A stretch of DNA of 64,000 nucleotides. It comes from Selaginella tamariscina. Lineage: Eukaryota > Streptophyta > Lycopodiopsida > Selaginellales > Selaginellaceae. The stretch lies in contig PUQB01000279.1 of assembly GCA_003024785.1 (NCBI GenBank), positions 257,827 to 321,826 of the forward strand. The letters are read 5' to 3'. The translations under genes and the position numbers were made by a program. Within the stretch, counting starts at the first letter, position 1, and every line of letters starts with the position of its first letter. Below are positions 44,492-56,470 of this stretch, piece after piece. Below the pieces are notes generated by a model that saw nothing but the letters and a program-made list of their open reading frames with translations, was not told where the DNA came from and searched no databases.

Positions 44492-47400
44492 TGCATGCTG
44501 GGCCAATAAAAGGACTAGTGGAGCTTCTCCAACACTCGATGACCAAAAAGATCTCCAAAATAGGTAAATCATGATATGCTTGAAGAAGGTGTGAAACATA
44601 TGTAAAGGTACATCCAAACACAGTCTATCTTCTGAATTTGTCCCAATAAAATACAATAAACCATCATGAAGTCAAAACTGAGTATGATATGTCGAAATCG
44701 AGGTTCGAAAGAAGGATTTGCAAATGCATCCTATAATGGTTTATGTTTTTTGGGCATGCCATTGTTCCAAGAATGGTAAGTTGACATCGAATACATGAGG
44801 GGCTTATATCAAACCAAATGCTGCAGCTATTGCATGAACAAGCAAAGTGGAATTAGAAAGGGGTGCTCAAGAAAGTGCATCCGCATTCACCATTGTTTGC
44901 CCAGGCATGTGCACCACTTTAAAGTTATACACATGGAGACAGAATGCCCATCTAGCTACATGACCTACTAAATTTTTCCATTTTAATAAGGAAGTGACAT
45001 CAGCATGATCACACTCCAAAAGTATTTCACTCCCATGTAAGTAGGCATGAAGTCGTTTAAAACCCCAAACAACAGTTAGGCACCGCTTAGCAGGCTTAAG
45101 TACTTGACTAATGTTAGCCACTATTGTTGAGTCGTAGCATTGGTTTGCATCAACACACCACCAATACCAATATTTGACGCATATACTCATAAAATGAATA
45201 AACAAGTAAAATCTGAAGCGTGGAGTTGTTAAGAAACTTTTAATTGGTCAAATGCCTGCTGACACATGCAAATCTACCTGAAAGGTACATGTGGATGAAT
45301 TAATTCTCAAAGAGGGGCAATTCGATTAGCGAAATGATCAATGAATCGACCCAAGTACTGCACCTTACCCAAGAAATTCTAGACTTCTTGTACCATATGG
45401 GGACGAGGGAACTCTCGAATAACTCAAAACTTTATTGGATCCACATGTAAACCCTCTCGAAATATACAATAACTTAAGTAAGTGGTGTCAGTCGAACCAA
45501 ACACACACTTCTCAAGTTTCAACTTCAAGACAACTTCTCAAAATCGATCAAGAAGTCACTGTACATCACAAATGTAATCCTCCTAAGAACCAAACCCATG
45601 AATTAGCACATCATTGATGAAATTGGCAGTGATATCGGGCATATCTGAAAGAAGCTCATCCATCATACGTTAAAAGGTGGCAAGAGCTAAAGTCAATCTA
45701 AATGGCATGACCAAAAACTCGTAAAGATCAAATGGTGTCTAGAAGGCTGTTTTTGGAATATCCTCCTCAGCCATAGGAACCTGCCAGTATCTTAATGCTA
45801 ATTCCAACTTAGTAAACCATCGACTCTAACCCAATCAATTTAATAAATTGGTAGAGTTCGGGGAAGTGGATAAACATCTTTGAGGTGACATTGTTGAGAG
45901 GTCAGTGATCCACACCAGAATCGTAGAGATCATCAAGCTTGGGAATCAATGAGGTTCACATGCCCATGGACTCGTGATGAACGACACACCCGCTTATCGT
46001 TCATATTGGTAATAGCTATTTGCATGACCGATAACTCTTTTAAGACTTTGAAAGGCTTTGCATTGCTAGTGGGTATATAGTGTCTTGTCTTCACACGTGC
46101 ACCTTGGGACAATCAAATTTGAACAAACTTGCATATTGTTGCTTAAGTTGTTCGATGCAGTGTGCTCAATACTCAAGTGACGAATCAAATATATGAACAT
46201 GTTGAGATGAAAACCACCCTAAGACGGAATCAAAGAAGCTGTATGCGTGATACAAATAGCAACAAGCTTCTCTAGACATAAAGGAACAACTACAGAGACC
46301 ATAGTTACGAACATGGTCGAGATCCCGACCGTGTTCACTATGTTTCATGAACATGGCCATGGGTCGTGTTTCCACAGCCGTGTTCATGAATAGTATATAC
46401 TGTTACGAACACAAGCTGTGATCCTGGCTGTGGTTGATGGGATCACGGCCTGTGTTCATAACACCAACTTAGGGCATCAACACCATATCTCGACTCCATC
46501 TCCTCCACGCTCTCGATCTTGCTCGATGCCGCTTCCATTGCCAATTCTGGCAGCGTCGCAGCCGCCTCTGCCGCTCCATTCACCGCATAGGAGAGGCACT
46601 TCGTCTGCCCTACTGCTACCAAGCATGGCGCAGCAATCCAGCATACTGCAGGATGGAGACAATGTCGAAGATTGATGCTCATACAGGATTACATGTACAT
46701 CTAGTATGTATGGGGGTATATAGGCCATCCAATGTTGTGTGTGTGAGTGTGTATTCATATATCTATATGTGATACATGTGTTAAAGGATGTATTTATACA
46801 TCCTCTTCATATCCTTACATTTGTGTAAGTACATACACAACAATACTTGAATGGGATAAGTGGCAATGGGGCAAGCAGTGCTAGAAGCACAAGTGCTGTG
46901 AACAGAATCGGCCATATGAACAGTGAAAATAAACATATTCAAATTTTATGCATATTAATATGATAGTTTATATATAATAAAAAGTAGTATATGCTTAGAA
47001 TTAAAATTAGAATATTCTTAAAATATTCACTAGAATATTGTGAGCCATCGTGAGCCGTGATTATGTTTTGTAGTCGGGTTCTTAAAATCTAAGGCTCGTG
47101 TTCGTGTTTCGTGTTCGTGTTCGTGTTCGTAACTATGACACAGACTCTAAGTGTAATATGGGAGGGAGAGTGAAAAATCACACATACCTTTCAACTACTT
47201 TAACCAATCACATCCCAAAATAATGTCAAAGACCTAGGAAGGGACAACCCTAAGCAACCCAGAGAGAAACTTATGGTTGTCACCCATAACCAGCATAGTC
47301 GAAGTGGTGTACTATAATATTGCACGAGATTGCCATTACCATATAAAATGTGTAAGACCTTATCTGCACATCTTAAGTGTAATGAACATCGATGCACTAG

Positions 47401-48600
47401 AAAAGTAGTTATAGAAGACATACTAGATCCTGTATCCACTAGCATTGTGACTGAAAAATCATTCACCCATGCAGAAAATGTGAAAACTAGATGATTTGGT
47501 GGAACTTGCAATCCTAATGCATCCGAAACATATGGTTGCCAACCTGGATGTGGTGGACTCCAATCAGGATAACATCACATGCCCGTCAAGTATGTCCAAG
47601 TGCTCAACATGCCCAACATGCCCAACAATGAACTTGATTGGGTTGACCCCCATTGTTCTAATTCTTCATGTCATGAATCTGTGAATTTTGACCACCACGG
47701 CAAGAACTAGAGCAAGTGGAGGAGGATTTTGTGGAGGTGGTCCACAAGGTTGGCCTCGAGTTGGCCCATAGGCAAGAGGTCGACCACGAAGGGCTTGTCA
47801 TGCAAGCACATATGTAGCAACATCAACCTCCATTGGATCAGCATGCTAAATAGGAGGAGCAGGTTAACCCGAGGGAATCATAGCCCTCACTAGGCACCAA
47901 CTCAAATAATTGAATTAGTGCAAAAGCCTCCTCTAATGTGGTAGGACAAAGAGCCTGAATGAATCGAATGAGTTTGGGTGGCATAGTCGGCCATAACATA
48001 TCAAGCTTAATGGGCTCATGCATATTAGGATATGCACACCGAGCTAAATCCCCGAACCTAATACTAAATCGCATAACAGACTCACCATGATGTTGTCATA
48101 TCGCATCTAGTTGTTTAAAAGCATCATCTAAGTTCTCAACTTTGCCAAACAGACATTTAAGCATTTTGTTAGCTAGTTATTATTGGCTTGAATTTCTGCA
48201 GCCAATCCATTATACCATTTGAGTGCCAGGCCTTCTAAACATATAAGGAATTCTTTGAGAGTATGAGCCTCATCCCAACCATGATAACGAACAATAACTT
48301 GGAAATGATTAAACCAATAGTATACATCATCTCCTAAATCACCAAAAAGATTAGGATTGAACCCTTAGATTTGTGACATGTGAAGAAGACGAAGGAGTAT
48401 TAGAAGCAGATCCCTCAACAGGAGGCTCAGGCGAGGAAGAAGAGGACGGACCCTCAACAAAGCGCTTCAATAACTTAGTTTGTGCATTAATAGCAGTCAC
48501 AATAATACTAAAAGCCGTCTTTACATTCATTATCGTGAAAACAAGAAAAGTAAGAGGCAGAAGAGAAGGAACACCTAACTTCTCCATTAATAAAAGAACA
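44492..48600 (-). mobile_element. Degraded Ty3/gypsy element (element D)
   Basis: Minus-strand remnants in normal order: gag (about 48590-47700, with FGDLARCAYPNM and LIQLFELVP), protease with MLVDTGSSMSS (about 47460-47430), RT remnants (about 46280-45240) and RNase H (45205-44867, with SQVLKPAKRCLTVVWGFKRL and then VVHMPGQTMVNADALS). It is split by a hAT-like insert at 46300-47137. LTRs were not recognised. Many stops and frame changes. Confidence 0.8.
46300..47137. mobile_element. hAT-like non-autonomous DNA element
   Basis: The ends CATAGTTACGAACA (46300) and TGTTCGTAACTATG (47137) form a perfect 14-bp terminal inverted repeat. The flanks ACAGAGAC (46292-46299) and ACACAGAC (47138-47145) match at 7 of 8 positions, the 8-bp duplication expected of hAT. 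Subterminal GTTCGT/AACACG motifs are abundant. The 838-bp element has no transposase. A GC-rich coding-like piece (46443-46682) sits inside. Confidence 0.85.
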
Positions 48601-48921
48601 AATAAATATACACAAAATGTGATACTTTATTTAGTTCCAAACCCTACTTATACACAAGAGACATGACACATATGTGACACGTGGGCACTGACACATGGGG
48701 CTAAATCACCCCCATGTGTCACTATGCATGTGGGTGTATATACACATGCCTATATACAATATCTCTTATAGTATATGATTGACATGCAATTAAACTTAAT
48801 TTTAAAATTAAAATTACATTTTACTTAAGATTAAAATTAAGGGTTGGTGTGCACTTCAAAAAGGACCGTACATAGCCGAGCTTTTCCACACCCTCATTAT
48901 CTTCATCGTTCATTCAGCTGG
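48601..48921. other. Spacer between repeats and gene-rich part
   Basis: AT-rich, with CACATATGTGACACGTG and CCCCCATGTGTCAC inverted motifs at 48668-48722. No gene supported. The base composition changes at about 48.9 kb from repeat-like to genic. Confidence 0.4.
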
Positions 48922-49215
48922 TTAACTCGTCCAAGAATGTCGACCGTGCAACGATAATACTCTGAATATTGCTGTGAAGCCAAATACATGCCATGCTCCC
49001 AGCTTAACTTTTCGACACGCTTCAAACGACACCAAGCCTTCAATACAGCCGCGAAATCTGGCGGACAACCTCGAGACTGCATGTTGAGGCTTCTCCGTTT
49101 TCAGCATATCCCAGTATGAGCGCAGTACATCGGGGTGAGCGATTCTTACGTGCTTCATCAGTGCTGCCACATTTACGTAGCGTACTCGCGGAAATTCCAA
49201 TGAAAATCTCAACAA
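48922..49215 (-). CDS. Unrecognised open frame, possibly a gene fragment
   Basis: A 97-codon minus-strand frame with balanced composition (VNVAALMKHVRIAHPDVLRS and GCIEGLVSFEACRKVKLG). I do not recognise a family. Splice-like borders and a start codon are unclear. It lies upstream of and divergent from the S-adenosylmethionine synthase gene. It may be an exon of a minus-strand gene or chance. Confidence 0.3.
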   Translation of the reverse strand: MLRFSLEFPRVRYVNVAALMKHVRIAHPDVLRSYWDMLKTEKPQHAVSRLSARFRGCIEGLVSFEACRKVKLGAWHVFGFTAIFRVLSLHGRHSWTS

Positions 49216-49842
49216 GGCAAACCAGAAGGCACTTGCTGCAGCAACAATTCCAAAATAGAACTCGCATTTCTAACGGTGGGAGTCTTCCCGCCGGCACGCA
49301 TTTCCCCTTGCATAACAGGGACTCCGTTACGGGGATCTATGAGTGGCAGGAACTCCTAATGTTACATTGCACTCAATTCCTCGGACAGCAATTCTGCATG
49401 TAGATGAGCTGCTAAATGACCAAGAGATTTATTTACACGAGTATACGATTAAGATCGAGGTTAAAGCAAAAACGAAGCGGCATATCCGGCTTGGCATATG
49501 CGTGGATATACTTGGGACACATGGCTCAAATAATGGTAGTACGGTGAGGTGGGGCTAGAGGGCTCGCGAGAGGGTGGGAAGGAAGGGTTGGTAAGCGGCG
49601 GAGCGACCAGCGCGAGCTTTTGTTGACTTAGTTGCTTTCAAAAGCTCCCCGCACTGTCGATAGCTCTCCCTTGTGCGGCAACAGCGCAGCAGCACAGATC
49701 TGCTCGTATATTCCCAGGTCAGCAGGAGTTTGTATCGAATTACCCAATCTCCTGCTTGTTGGGTTCCCATCGGATCTAGATTCTAGTGGAGTACCAATTA
49801 ATAATGTAGTTAACTGATCCTCTCCTTTTCTGATTTGCACAG
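49216..49842. promoter_or_regulatory. Upstream region of the SAM synthase gene
   Basis: No supported gene. The part from about 49540 to 49842 is probably promoter and 5' leader, because a CAG acceptor directly precedes the ATG at 49843 and a possible donor lies near 49721 (CCCAG|GTCAGC). No clear TATA box identified. Confidence 0.4.
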
Positions 49843-51018
49843 ATGGAGTCGTTCTTGTTCACATCGGAGTCTGTCAATGAGGGGCACCCCGACAAGCTGT
49901 GTGACCAAGTGTCGATGGGTCCTGGACGCATGCTTGGAACAGGATCCGGAGAGCAAAGTCGCTTGCGAGACATGCACGAAGACTAACATGGTAATATGAT
50001 CTTTTGGCGAGATCACCACCAAGGCCAAAGTGGACTACGAGAAGATCGTCCGTGACACATGCCGAGAAATAGGCTTCATTTCGACCAAGTTGGCCTCGAC
50101 GCTGATAAATGCAAAGTCCTCGTCAACATCGAGCAGCAGTCACCGGATATTGCCCAGGGAGTCCACGGTCACCTGACAAGAGGCCGGAAAGAAACTGGAG
50201 CCGGTGACCAGGGCCACATGTTCGGATACGCAACGGATGAGACCGAGGAGCTAATGCCTCTGAGCCACGTTCTGGCGACCAAGCTGGGAGCAAAGCTGAC
50301 CGAGGTACGCAAAAAACGGAACATGCAAGTGGCTGCGACCCGACGGTAAGACTCAAGTCACAGTCGAGTACCGTAATGAAGGCGGTGTTATGGTTCCGAT
50401 TCGCGTCCACACTGTGCTCATCTCCACACAGCACGACGAGACGGACAAACGACCAGATAGCTGCCGACCTCCGCGAATACGATCAAGCCAGTCATCCCGG
50501 AACGGTACCTGGACGAGAAGACCATTTCCATCTCAACCCATCGGGGAGGTTCGTGATCGGAGGGCCGCATGGAGATGCAGGTCTTACCGGGCGGAAGATC
50601 ATTATTGACACCTACGGAGGATGGGGTGCTCACGGAGGGGGTGCATTCTCAGGTAAGGACCCGACCAAGGTAGATCGGAGCGGTGCCTATATTGTCCGGC
50701 AGGCTGCCAAGAGTGTTGTGGCTTCGGAGCTTGCACGGAGATGCATTGTGCAGGTATCATATGCAATTGGTGTCCCAGAGCCACTGTCGGTGTTCGTGGA
50801 CAGCTACGGGACTGGGAAAATCCCAGACGGGGATTCTGAAGCTGATCAAGGAGGAACTTCGACTTCCGGCCCGGGATGATTGCAATCGACCTGGATCTCA
50901 AGCGTGGTGGCAACAAGAGGTACCAGAACGGCTGCTTACGGGCACTTTGGGAGAAACGACCCGGACCTTCAGCTGGGAGATCACCAAGCCGTTGAAGCAT
51001 GACAAGGTTGAAGGATGA
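49843..51018 (+). CDS. SAMS: S-adenosylmethionine synthase
   Basis: Makes S-adenosylmethionine from methionine and ATP in the cytosol. The start at 49843 gives [20 protein letters not shown]. Later hallmarks are [15 protein letters not shown] (about 50200), the [20 protein letters not shown] block (about 50530) and the [16 protein letters not shown] block (about 50635). The tail has [11 protein letters not shown] before the stop at 51018. The span is 1176 nt, exactly 392 sense-plus-stop codons, the usual family size without introns. Yet at least six frame changes occur inside and cancel out. That balance argues for sequence errors rather than a decayed gene. A splice acceptor directly before the ATG suggests an intron in the 5' leader. 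Confidence 0.93.
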
Positions 51019-51148
51019 GCTGCGTATTTTACTCCTAACCGAGGGCATACACTTTTGGAATGTCTTGTTGTTTCTCTCGATTATATAATAATCCAAAAAG
51101 AGTTTGAAAAACTGTAAGTTGCTCTGTTTTAGGGTTGGACTTGTTGCT

Positions 51149-52559
51149 ATGGGGGAGGAACTGCAGCTGGAGAAGCACGCGGAGTTCATCAAATCGCTGG
51201 AGAAGGTGCGCGTTCGCTCTCTTCTTGCTTTGTCTATAACGTAATCTCTGAGGGTATTGCAGAAGAAAGACTTTGATTCCATGGTAATGGAACACCTTCG
51301 GATGAATGGTGCTTATTGGGGCCTGACAGCGCTGGATTTGATGGGCTGCCGAAGCGGAGTAGATGACAGTAAGGTCATCACATGGCTGCTGCAATGCAAG
51401 CACGAGTGTGGTATGTTGTATTTCTTTCAACAACGGGATTACATTTTTTTTTTCAGGTGGATTCAGTGGCAATATAGGCCACGACCCTCACATTCTATAC
51501 ACTCTTAGTGCTGTACAGATTTTGGCATTGTATGATAAGCTCGACCTGCTGGATGCAGATAAAGTAGCTTCATGTATGCACCTTATGTATTGCGCGTGTT
51601 TTAACATTTCCCTCACGCTGTCTAAATAACAGATGTTGCCAGCCTACAACAGGAAGATGGATCATTTGCTGGAGATGAGTGGGGCGAAATCGATACCAGG
51701 TTAGCGTGAAAACGTTGTTTTTATGGCTGGGACATTAACATTGGCTTGGTTAGATTCTCTTATTGTGCACTATGCTGCCTTTCTCTCCTCAAGCGCCTTG
51801 ATAGAATCAATGTCGAGAAGGCGGCAGGCTACATTGCGAGCTGTAAGAATTTCGATGGTGGTTTTGGATGCGCTCCTGGTAGTGAATCGCATGCTGGACA
51901 AAGTAGGAACTCTCTCTGTCAATATTATTGTGTATTAAGTGAACCACCTTGTAGTCTTCTGCTGCGTTGGGGCTCTTACCATTGCTGGTGCCTTGCATCA
52001 CGTGGACAAGGATCTACTTGGCTGGTGGCTGTGTGAACGCCAAGTGAGAGCCGGTGGTCTCAACGGAAGGCCTGAAAAGCAGCCAGACGTAAGGAGATCT
52101 CCATGTTTTTTTTCGTATATTTATCTTTTTACATAGTAGATATGCTTTATTCATCTATAGCTTTTACATTGCGACAGGTGTGCTACTCGTGGTGGGTGCT
52201 GTCAAGCTTAGTCATGCTGGAGCGTGTGCATTGGATAGACCAAGAGAAGCTAAAGGCCTTCATTCTGGATTGCCAGGTTCGTTTCTTAAGTTATATCTCT
52301 TACGAAAGGAATTAAAAGCTTTGGATCGACCCGGACAGGATAAAGAGCAAGGGGGTATCTCGGACAGGCCGAACGATGCCGTGGATGTGTTCCACACATT
52401 CTTTGGGATTGCCGGTAAGTGGACTCCTTAGCTGGTTCCAAATGTTCTGACTCGATAAACAACTTGACAGGCCTTTCATTACTGAATTATCCGGGATTGA
52501 AACGTATAGATGCTATGTACGCACTGCCTGTAGATGTGGTGCAACGTATTTTTAAATAG
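51149..52559 (+). CDS. RGTB: Rab geranylgeranyltransferase beta subunit
   Basis: Catalytic beta subunit that, with the alpha subunit and REP, attaches geranylgeranyl groups to Rab GTPases. Nine exons are readable: 51149-51205, 51263-51410, 51457-51573, 51633-51699, 51754-51902, 51955-52088, 52178-52276, 52339-52414 and 52471-52559, all with introns near 50-70 bp. Prenyltransferase repeats are seen: [89 protein letters not shown] and GGISDRPND, including the Zn-binding D-x-C and the YSWW Cys. It ends [17 protein letters not shown]. One frame slip near 51902/51955. Confidence 0.95.
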
Positions 52560-52600
52560 TCATAAGCTCTTGTATTATTTGTGGAGGAAATTAATCGAAG

Positions 52601-53599
52601 ATGCCGCTAGTCATGGCGATTACTCAGTGTGGTTCACTTGTAGTTGCAGCATGTGCCAATAGACGGACAGATAGATTGAGTCCGTTGACTGGCTTTAGCC
52701 GTGGAATGTCTTGTAGTCATCCCAGGAATGTAAGAGCAACAAGTGGCCTCAGCGACCTTCTTCCCTTTCTGAAGAAGCGGGTGATAGACAGGCGGTGAAG
52801 GAGGAGTTGCTTGTGGCAATTGAGCCCCTGTACAGAGGAGCAGCAGCCGGAGAAGAGGATCGCGTCCGCATTGATAAGGTAACTCACTTCATTATGAAAA
52901 TGTGATCTACAATAAGATACTGTTATGTAGATTGCTAAGAAGCTTGAAGAGTTAAATCCAACCAAGCAGCCGTTCAAGTCTTCCCTTGTCAATGGCAAGT
53001 GGGAGCTCTTGTATACCACATCGCAGTCCATCCTTAAGACGAATGTCAAACAGTCTGCTGATAATTTCCGTTTTGTTTGTGTGTGCCTTGTAACTCTTGG
53101 TGCTTGCAGCGTCCAAAGCTGTTGAGGCCAATTGGACCCATCTACCAAGCAATCAACGTGGACACGCTGAGAGCTCAGAACCTGGAAACTTGGCCTTTTT
53201 TCAACCAGGTAGGCCCTGTTTTACTTCACACTCACAGGTGAACTATCTTATTTGAACTCGCAGGTGACTGGCAACTTAGCGCCTCTAAACTCCAGGAGAG
53301 TTGTTGTGAATTTCGACTATTTTAAAATTGCTGGTTTGGTAAGATTTGGGCTGCTAGACGTACGTAGTTTTCATTACACTTATGTGACTGAAGATAAGGA
53401 TCAAAGCTCCTGGGCGGGCACGAGGGGAACTGGAGATCACATATTTAGACGACGGCTTGCGGTTAGCTTATTCTGTTATCCTCTTATTAAAGCTGTGGTC
53501 ATATTTACAATTTCTTTCAGGGTTTCTCGTGGTGATAGAGGCAACTTGTTTATCCTCAAGATGGTCGATCCCGACTATAGAGTTCCAATATCATCTTAA
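52601..53599 (+). CDS. Plastid-lipid-associated protein (fibrillin/PAP family)
   Basis: A plastid fibrillin, a lipid-binding lipocalin-like protein of thylakoids and plastoglobules. Six exons: 52601-52878, 52931-about 53040, 53111-53208, 53264-53338, 53394-53461, 53521-53599. The Ser/Arg-rich start [11 protein letters not shown]... looks like a transit peptide. Family signatures are [94 protein letters not shown] and [18 protein letters not shown]. It is closest in my judgement to the PAP3/FBN3 type. Frame slips occur near 52785; the donor near 53040 is not clean. Confidence 0.92.
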
Positions 53600-54390
53600 T
53601 AATATATATGATGATCATATTACCTTTTCATTGGATGAATATATTTTCAGTAGGGGATCTTATTATCTTGCACGCATGTATACAAGCGTACTCGTATTTC
53701 ATTTTGGTAGGTTATTGGAAATCTCTTTGTATTCAGTCATGAGATTTAATTAATTATCAACAGTACAGTAGGTAGAGGTTTACTTATAAGAAATCAAAGT
53801 CTAACACCTAAGGGAAAATATTCTACAACTTGTCCATGAGCTTTGGTTTACGGTGATTATACAGGGGCTCCCAATGTGCAAACAATATGTGTTCCACACG
53901 GATTTCCTGGGACTAAAAAATAAACTCAGGAGTAAAGCCAACTACGGTGAAGATATCATTGTCAACAATAGTCTTTAACACTCTTGTGGATTCCCGGCCT
54001 GAATCGGCCAGCTTCTCGGATGACTCCCTCGGGCTTTGACAGGTGTTGTGATTGATAATACGGAGAACCATTGAGGATCCAGAAGTGGAACCAAAGCCAG
54101 CAACACCATTTCACTATGGACGGAATTTCTATAACAGTGGGAGTGTGGGAGAAACTAAGGAGTTCCGTCTTCATTTTATAGTGCAAAAGAGCTCCAGCGT
54201 GTTTGGGAAGCTGGTTAACCACTTCAATAATGGCCATCATCCCAGTATGCATCAGCATGATGCACAATGATATGACTTTGTGCAGCTTATACGAAGGAAC
54301 CCACTATCTTATCCCTAAAACATTGTTGGTGTCCATGAAACTTCCTTTTTGTACACACTAGACTAAACCAGCGATGAAAGTTTGGTATCC
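53600..54390. other. Intergenic region between fibrillin and receptor-kinase genes
   Basis: Mostly AT-rich with no recognised gene. A 72-codon plus frame at 54052-54270 (VEPKPATPFHYGRNFYNSGS) is unassigned and may be chance. Confidence 0.5.
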
Positions 54391-56390
54391 ATGAAGAAGA
54401 AGAGCATTGCATTTTTATTCCTTCTCCACGTGTTGTGGCAGATCGGTGCCAAAGAATGTCCTGAATGTGGCAAATCCGCTGTCCCATATCCTCTACGTAC
54501 GGATCCTTCATGTGGCGAGGCCGGCTACTCCATTTCCTGTCAAGACGGTCAGCTTCGGTTTAACTCTACCGTAAACGGCTTCTCCTATCCCATCCGTCAA
54601 ATAGATTCAGCCAAACGCAAGCTTGTTATCTCCTCCTCTCTGCTCCAATCTGGCACTTGTGCAACTGGAGATTCTGCAGCTGGAGGCCTGCAGCTCGATC
54701 AAACTCAGGCATTCAATGTCACAAGCAGCAATACGGTGATGCTGCTCAACTGCACCTCCATTATTCTCCGGTCACCGCTCAATTGCTCACAGAGCAGCAT
54801 TTGTCACAAACTCAGTGCCGGCTCATGCGCAGGAAATAAAAGTCTTTGTTGCAGTTTCAGGGCGGGTGGATCGAGCACCTCGTACAGGATTCGCACTAGT
54901 GCATGCTCAGCATACGTGAGCGTGGTGGACATGGACCCTAGCTTGGATCCAAGGCAGTGGATTATGGCGTGGAGCTGAGTGGGGTGCCCTAAGGAGCCTT
55001 TGTGTGCTGGGCAAGCCAGTCATGTTGCAATCCAAAACCGCACTGTAAACCGGACAAAACAAACAAGTATAGGTGCATGTGTGATCCTGGGTTCAGGTGG
55101 GATTCCTACACTGGCCTCTGCTCTCCAGGTACCGTTGAAAATTCCATCTAGATTTGTTCTAAACACTCGGTACATGTGACAGTACAATGCACCGGATGTA
55201 AAGCTCGTCGCCGTCGCCTCGTTGCAGGTATGTTTGATTTCTAGTTGCTGTCGGATTCATCCTTGCTTCTAGGCCTTGCATCTGCCCTGCCTGTGATGGC
55301 TGTGATTCTAGTGGCGACACTGTTTCTTCTCCTTCGCAGGCGAAGGATCCGAGTAGAGAGACAAGCCCGAGCTCAAGAGCTCACGCTCATCATGTCAAAT
55401 GCAGGCGGAGAAGTTCAAAAGTTTTTACTCCTGGAGAGATGAGGCGGGCTACAAAGGGATTCTCCAAGGACCGACTCCTTGGTAGTGGTGGATTTGGCGA
55501 GGTTTACAAAGGAATACTAGACAACGGAGTAGTGGTAGCAATCAAAGCTGCCAAGCTTGGGAACACCAAAGGTCGAGATCAAGTGGTAAATGAGGTACGC
55601 ATTCTTTCTCAAGTCAACCATAGGAACCTGGTCAGGATCTGGGGCTGCTGCGTAGACATGGAGGAGCCTTTGGTGTTGTTTACGAATACATTCCTAATGG
55701 AACTCTTTACGAGTGGTTACGTGGGAGAAGAAGCTTTCTTGATTGGCGAACTCGGCTTGGAATCTCCTTACAGACAGCGGAAGGTCTGGCCTACTTGCAC
55801 TCGGCAGCCGTTCCTCCAATTTACCACCGGGATGTCAAGCCAAGCAACATACTCCTGGACGATCTCATGGAGGCTAGGGTGTGCGACTTGGACTGTCAAG
55901 GTTGGTAGAGCCGACATAACACACGTCTCAACTTGTGCACAAGGAACTCTGGGCTATCTGGACCCTGAGTACTACCGGAATACCAACTTACAGACAAGAG
56001 CGACGTATACAGCTTTGGGATGGTCCTTCTTGAGATTGTAACTTCTCAGAAGGCAGTAGATTTCTCAAGGGACCAGGACGAGGTAAACCTGGCTATGTAT
56101 GTGATGGCTAGGGTGGAGAAGGGAAGGTGATGGATGTGGTTTGACAAGGAGTTTTGAAGAACGGGAGAGCTATTGTGACGGGAGAGACAATGGTGGCTGT
56201 TGTAATGCTGGCAATCAACTGTCTGCGAGAGAGCAGAATGGAGAGGCCAACAATGAAGGAAGTGGTGGAGGAGTTGAGCTATATCCTAGATACTTACGAT
56301 GCTGCCGGGAATATCACCAGCAAGTACAGAGTCGATGACACACTCCGATTGTTTGCTTGTGCTGTTGAGCGGCTGTTTATTACTTTCTAA
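54391..56390 (+). CDS. Wall-associated-kinase-like receptor kinase
   Basis: Membrane receptor kinase. The start at 54391 gives a signal peptide (MKKKSIAFLFLLHVLWQIGA) and then a GUB_WAK-type Cys-rich ectodomain (CPECGKSAVPYPLRTDPSCG, YSISCQDGQLRF, INQ-like LNC and CSQSSICH pieces). Introns follow, then a transmembrane stretch (SALPVMAVILVATLFLLL, about 55270-55330) and a basic stop-transfer RRRRIRVER. The kinase has LLGSGGFGEVYKG, VVVAIKAAKLG, VNHRNLVRIWGCC, HRDVKPSNILLDD, DFGLSRL (one base missing near 55892), GTLGYLDPEYY, KSDVYSFGMVLLE-like text and RMERPTMKEVVEEL. Frame changes near 54975, 55690, 55890 and 56125. It is either a decayed copy or affected by sequence indels. Confidence 0.9.
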
Positions 56391-56470
56391 TAGGTAAAAC
56401 AAGTGATGGTTCTTCTATCCATAAAAGTTTCATGTTTTCTGGGTACCTACTTGATAAGTTGATTTAGACA

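Noticed and set aside
48373..48666. Plus-strand frame with Glu-rich start as a gene
   Set aside because: Antisense to the gag remnant of element D; no independent support.
50123..51282. Minus-strand open frames over the SAM synthase gene
   Set aside because: Antisense shadows of the conserved plus-strand gene.
54052..54270. 72-codon frame before the receptor kinase
   Set aside because: No recognised family, no clear start context; kept only as a remark in the intergenic entry.
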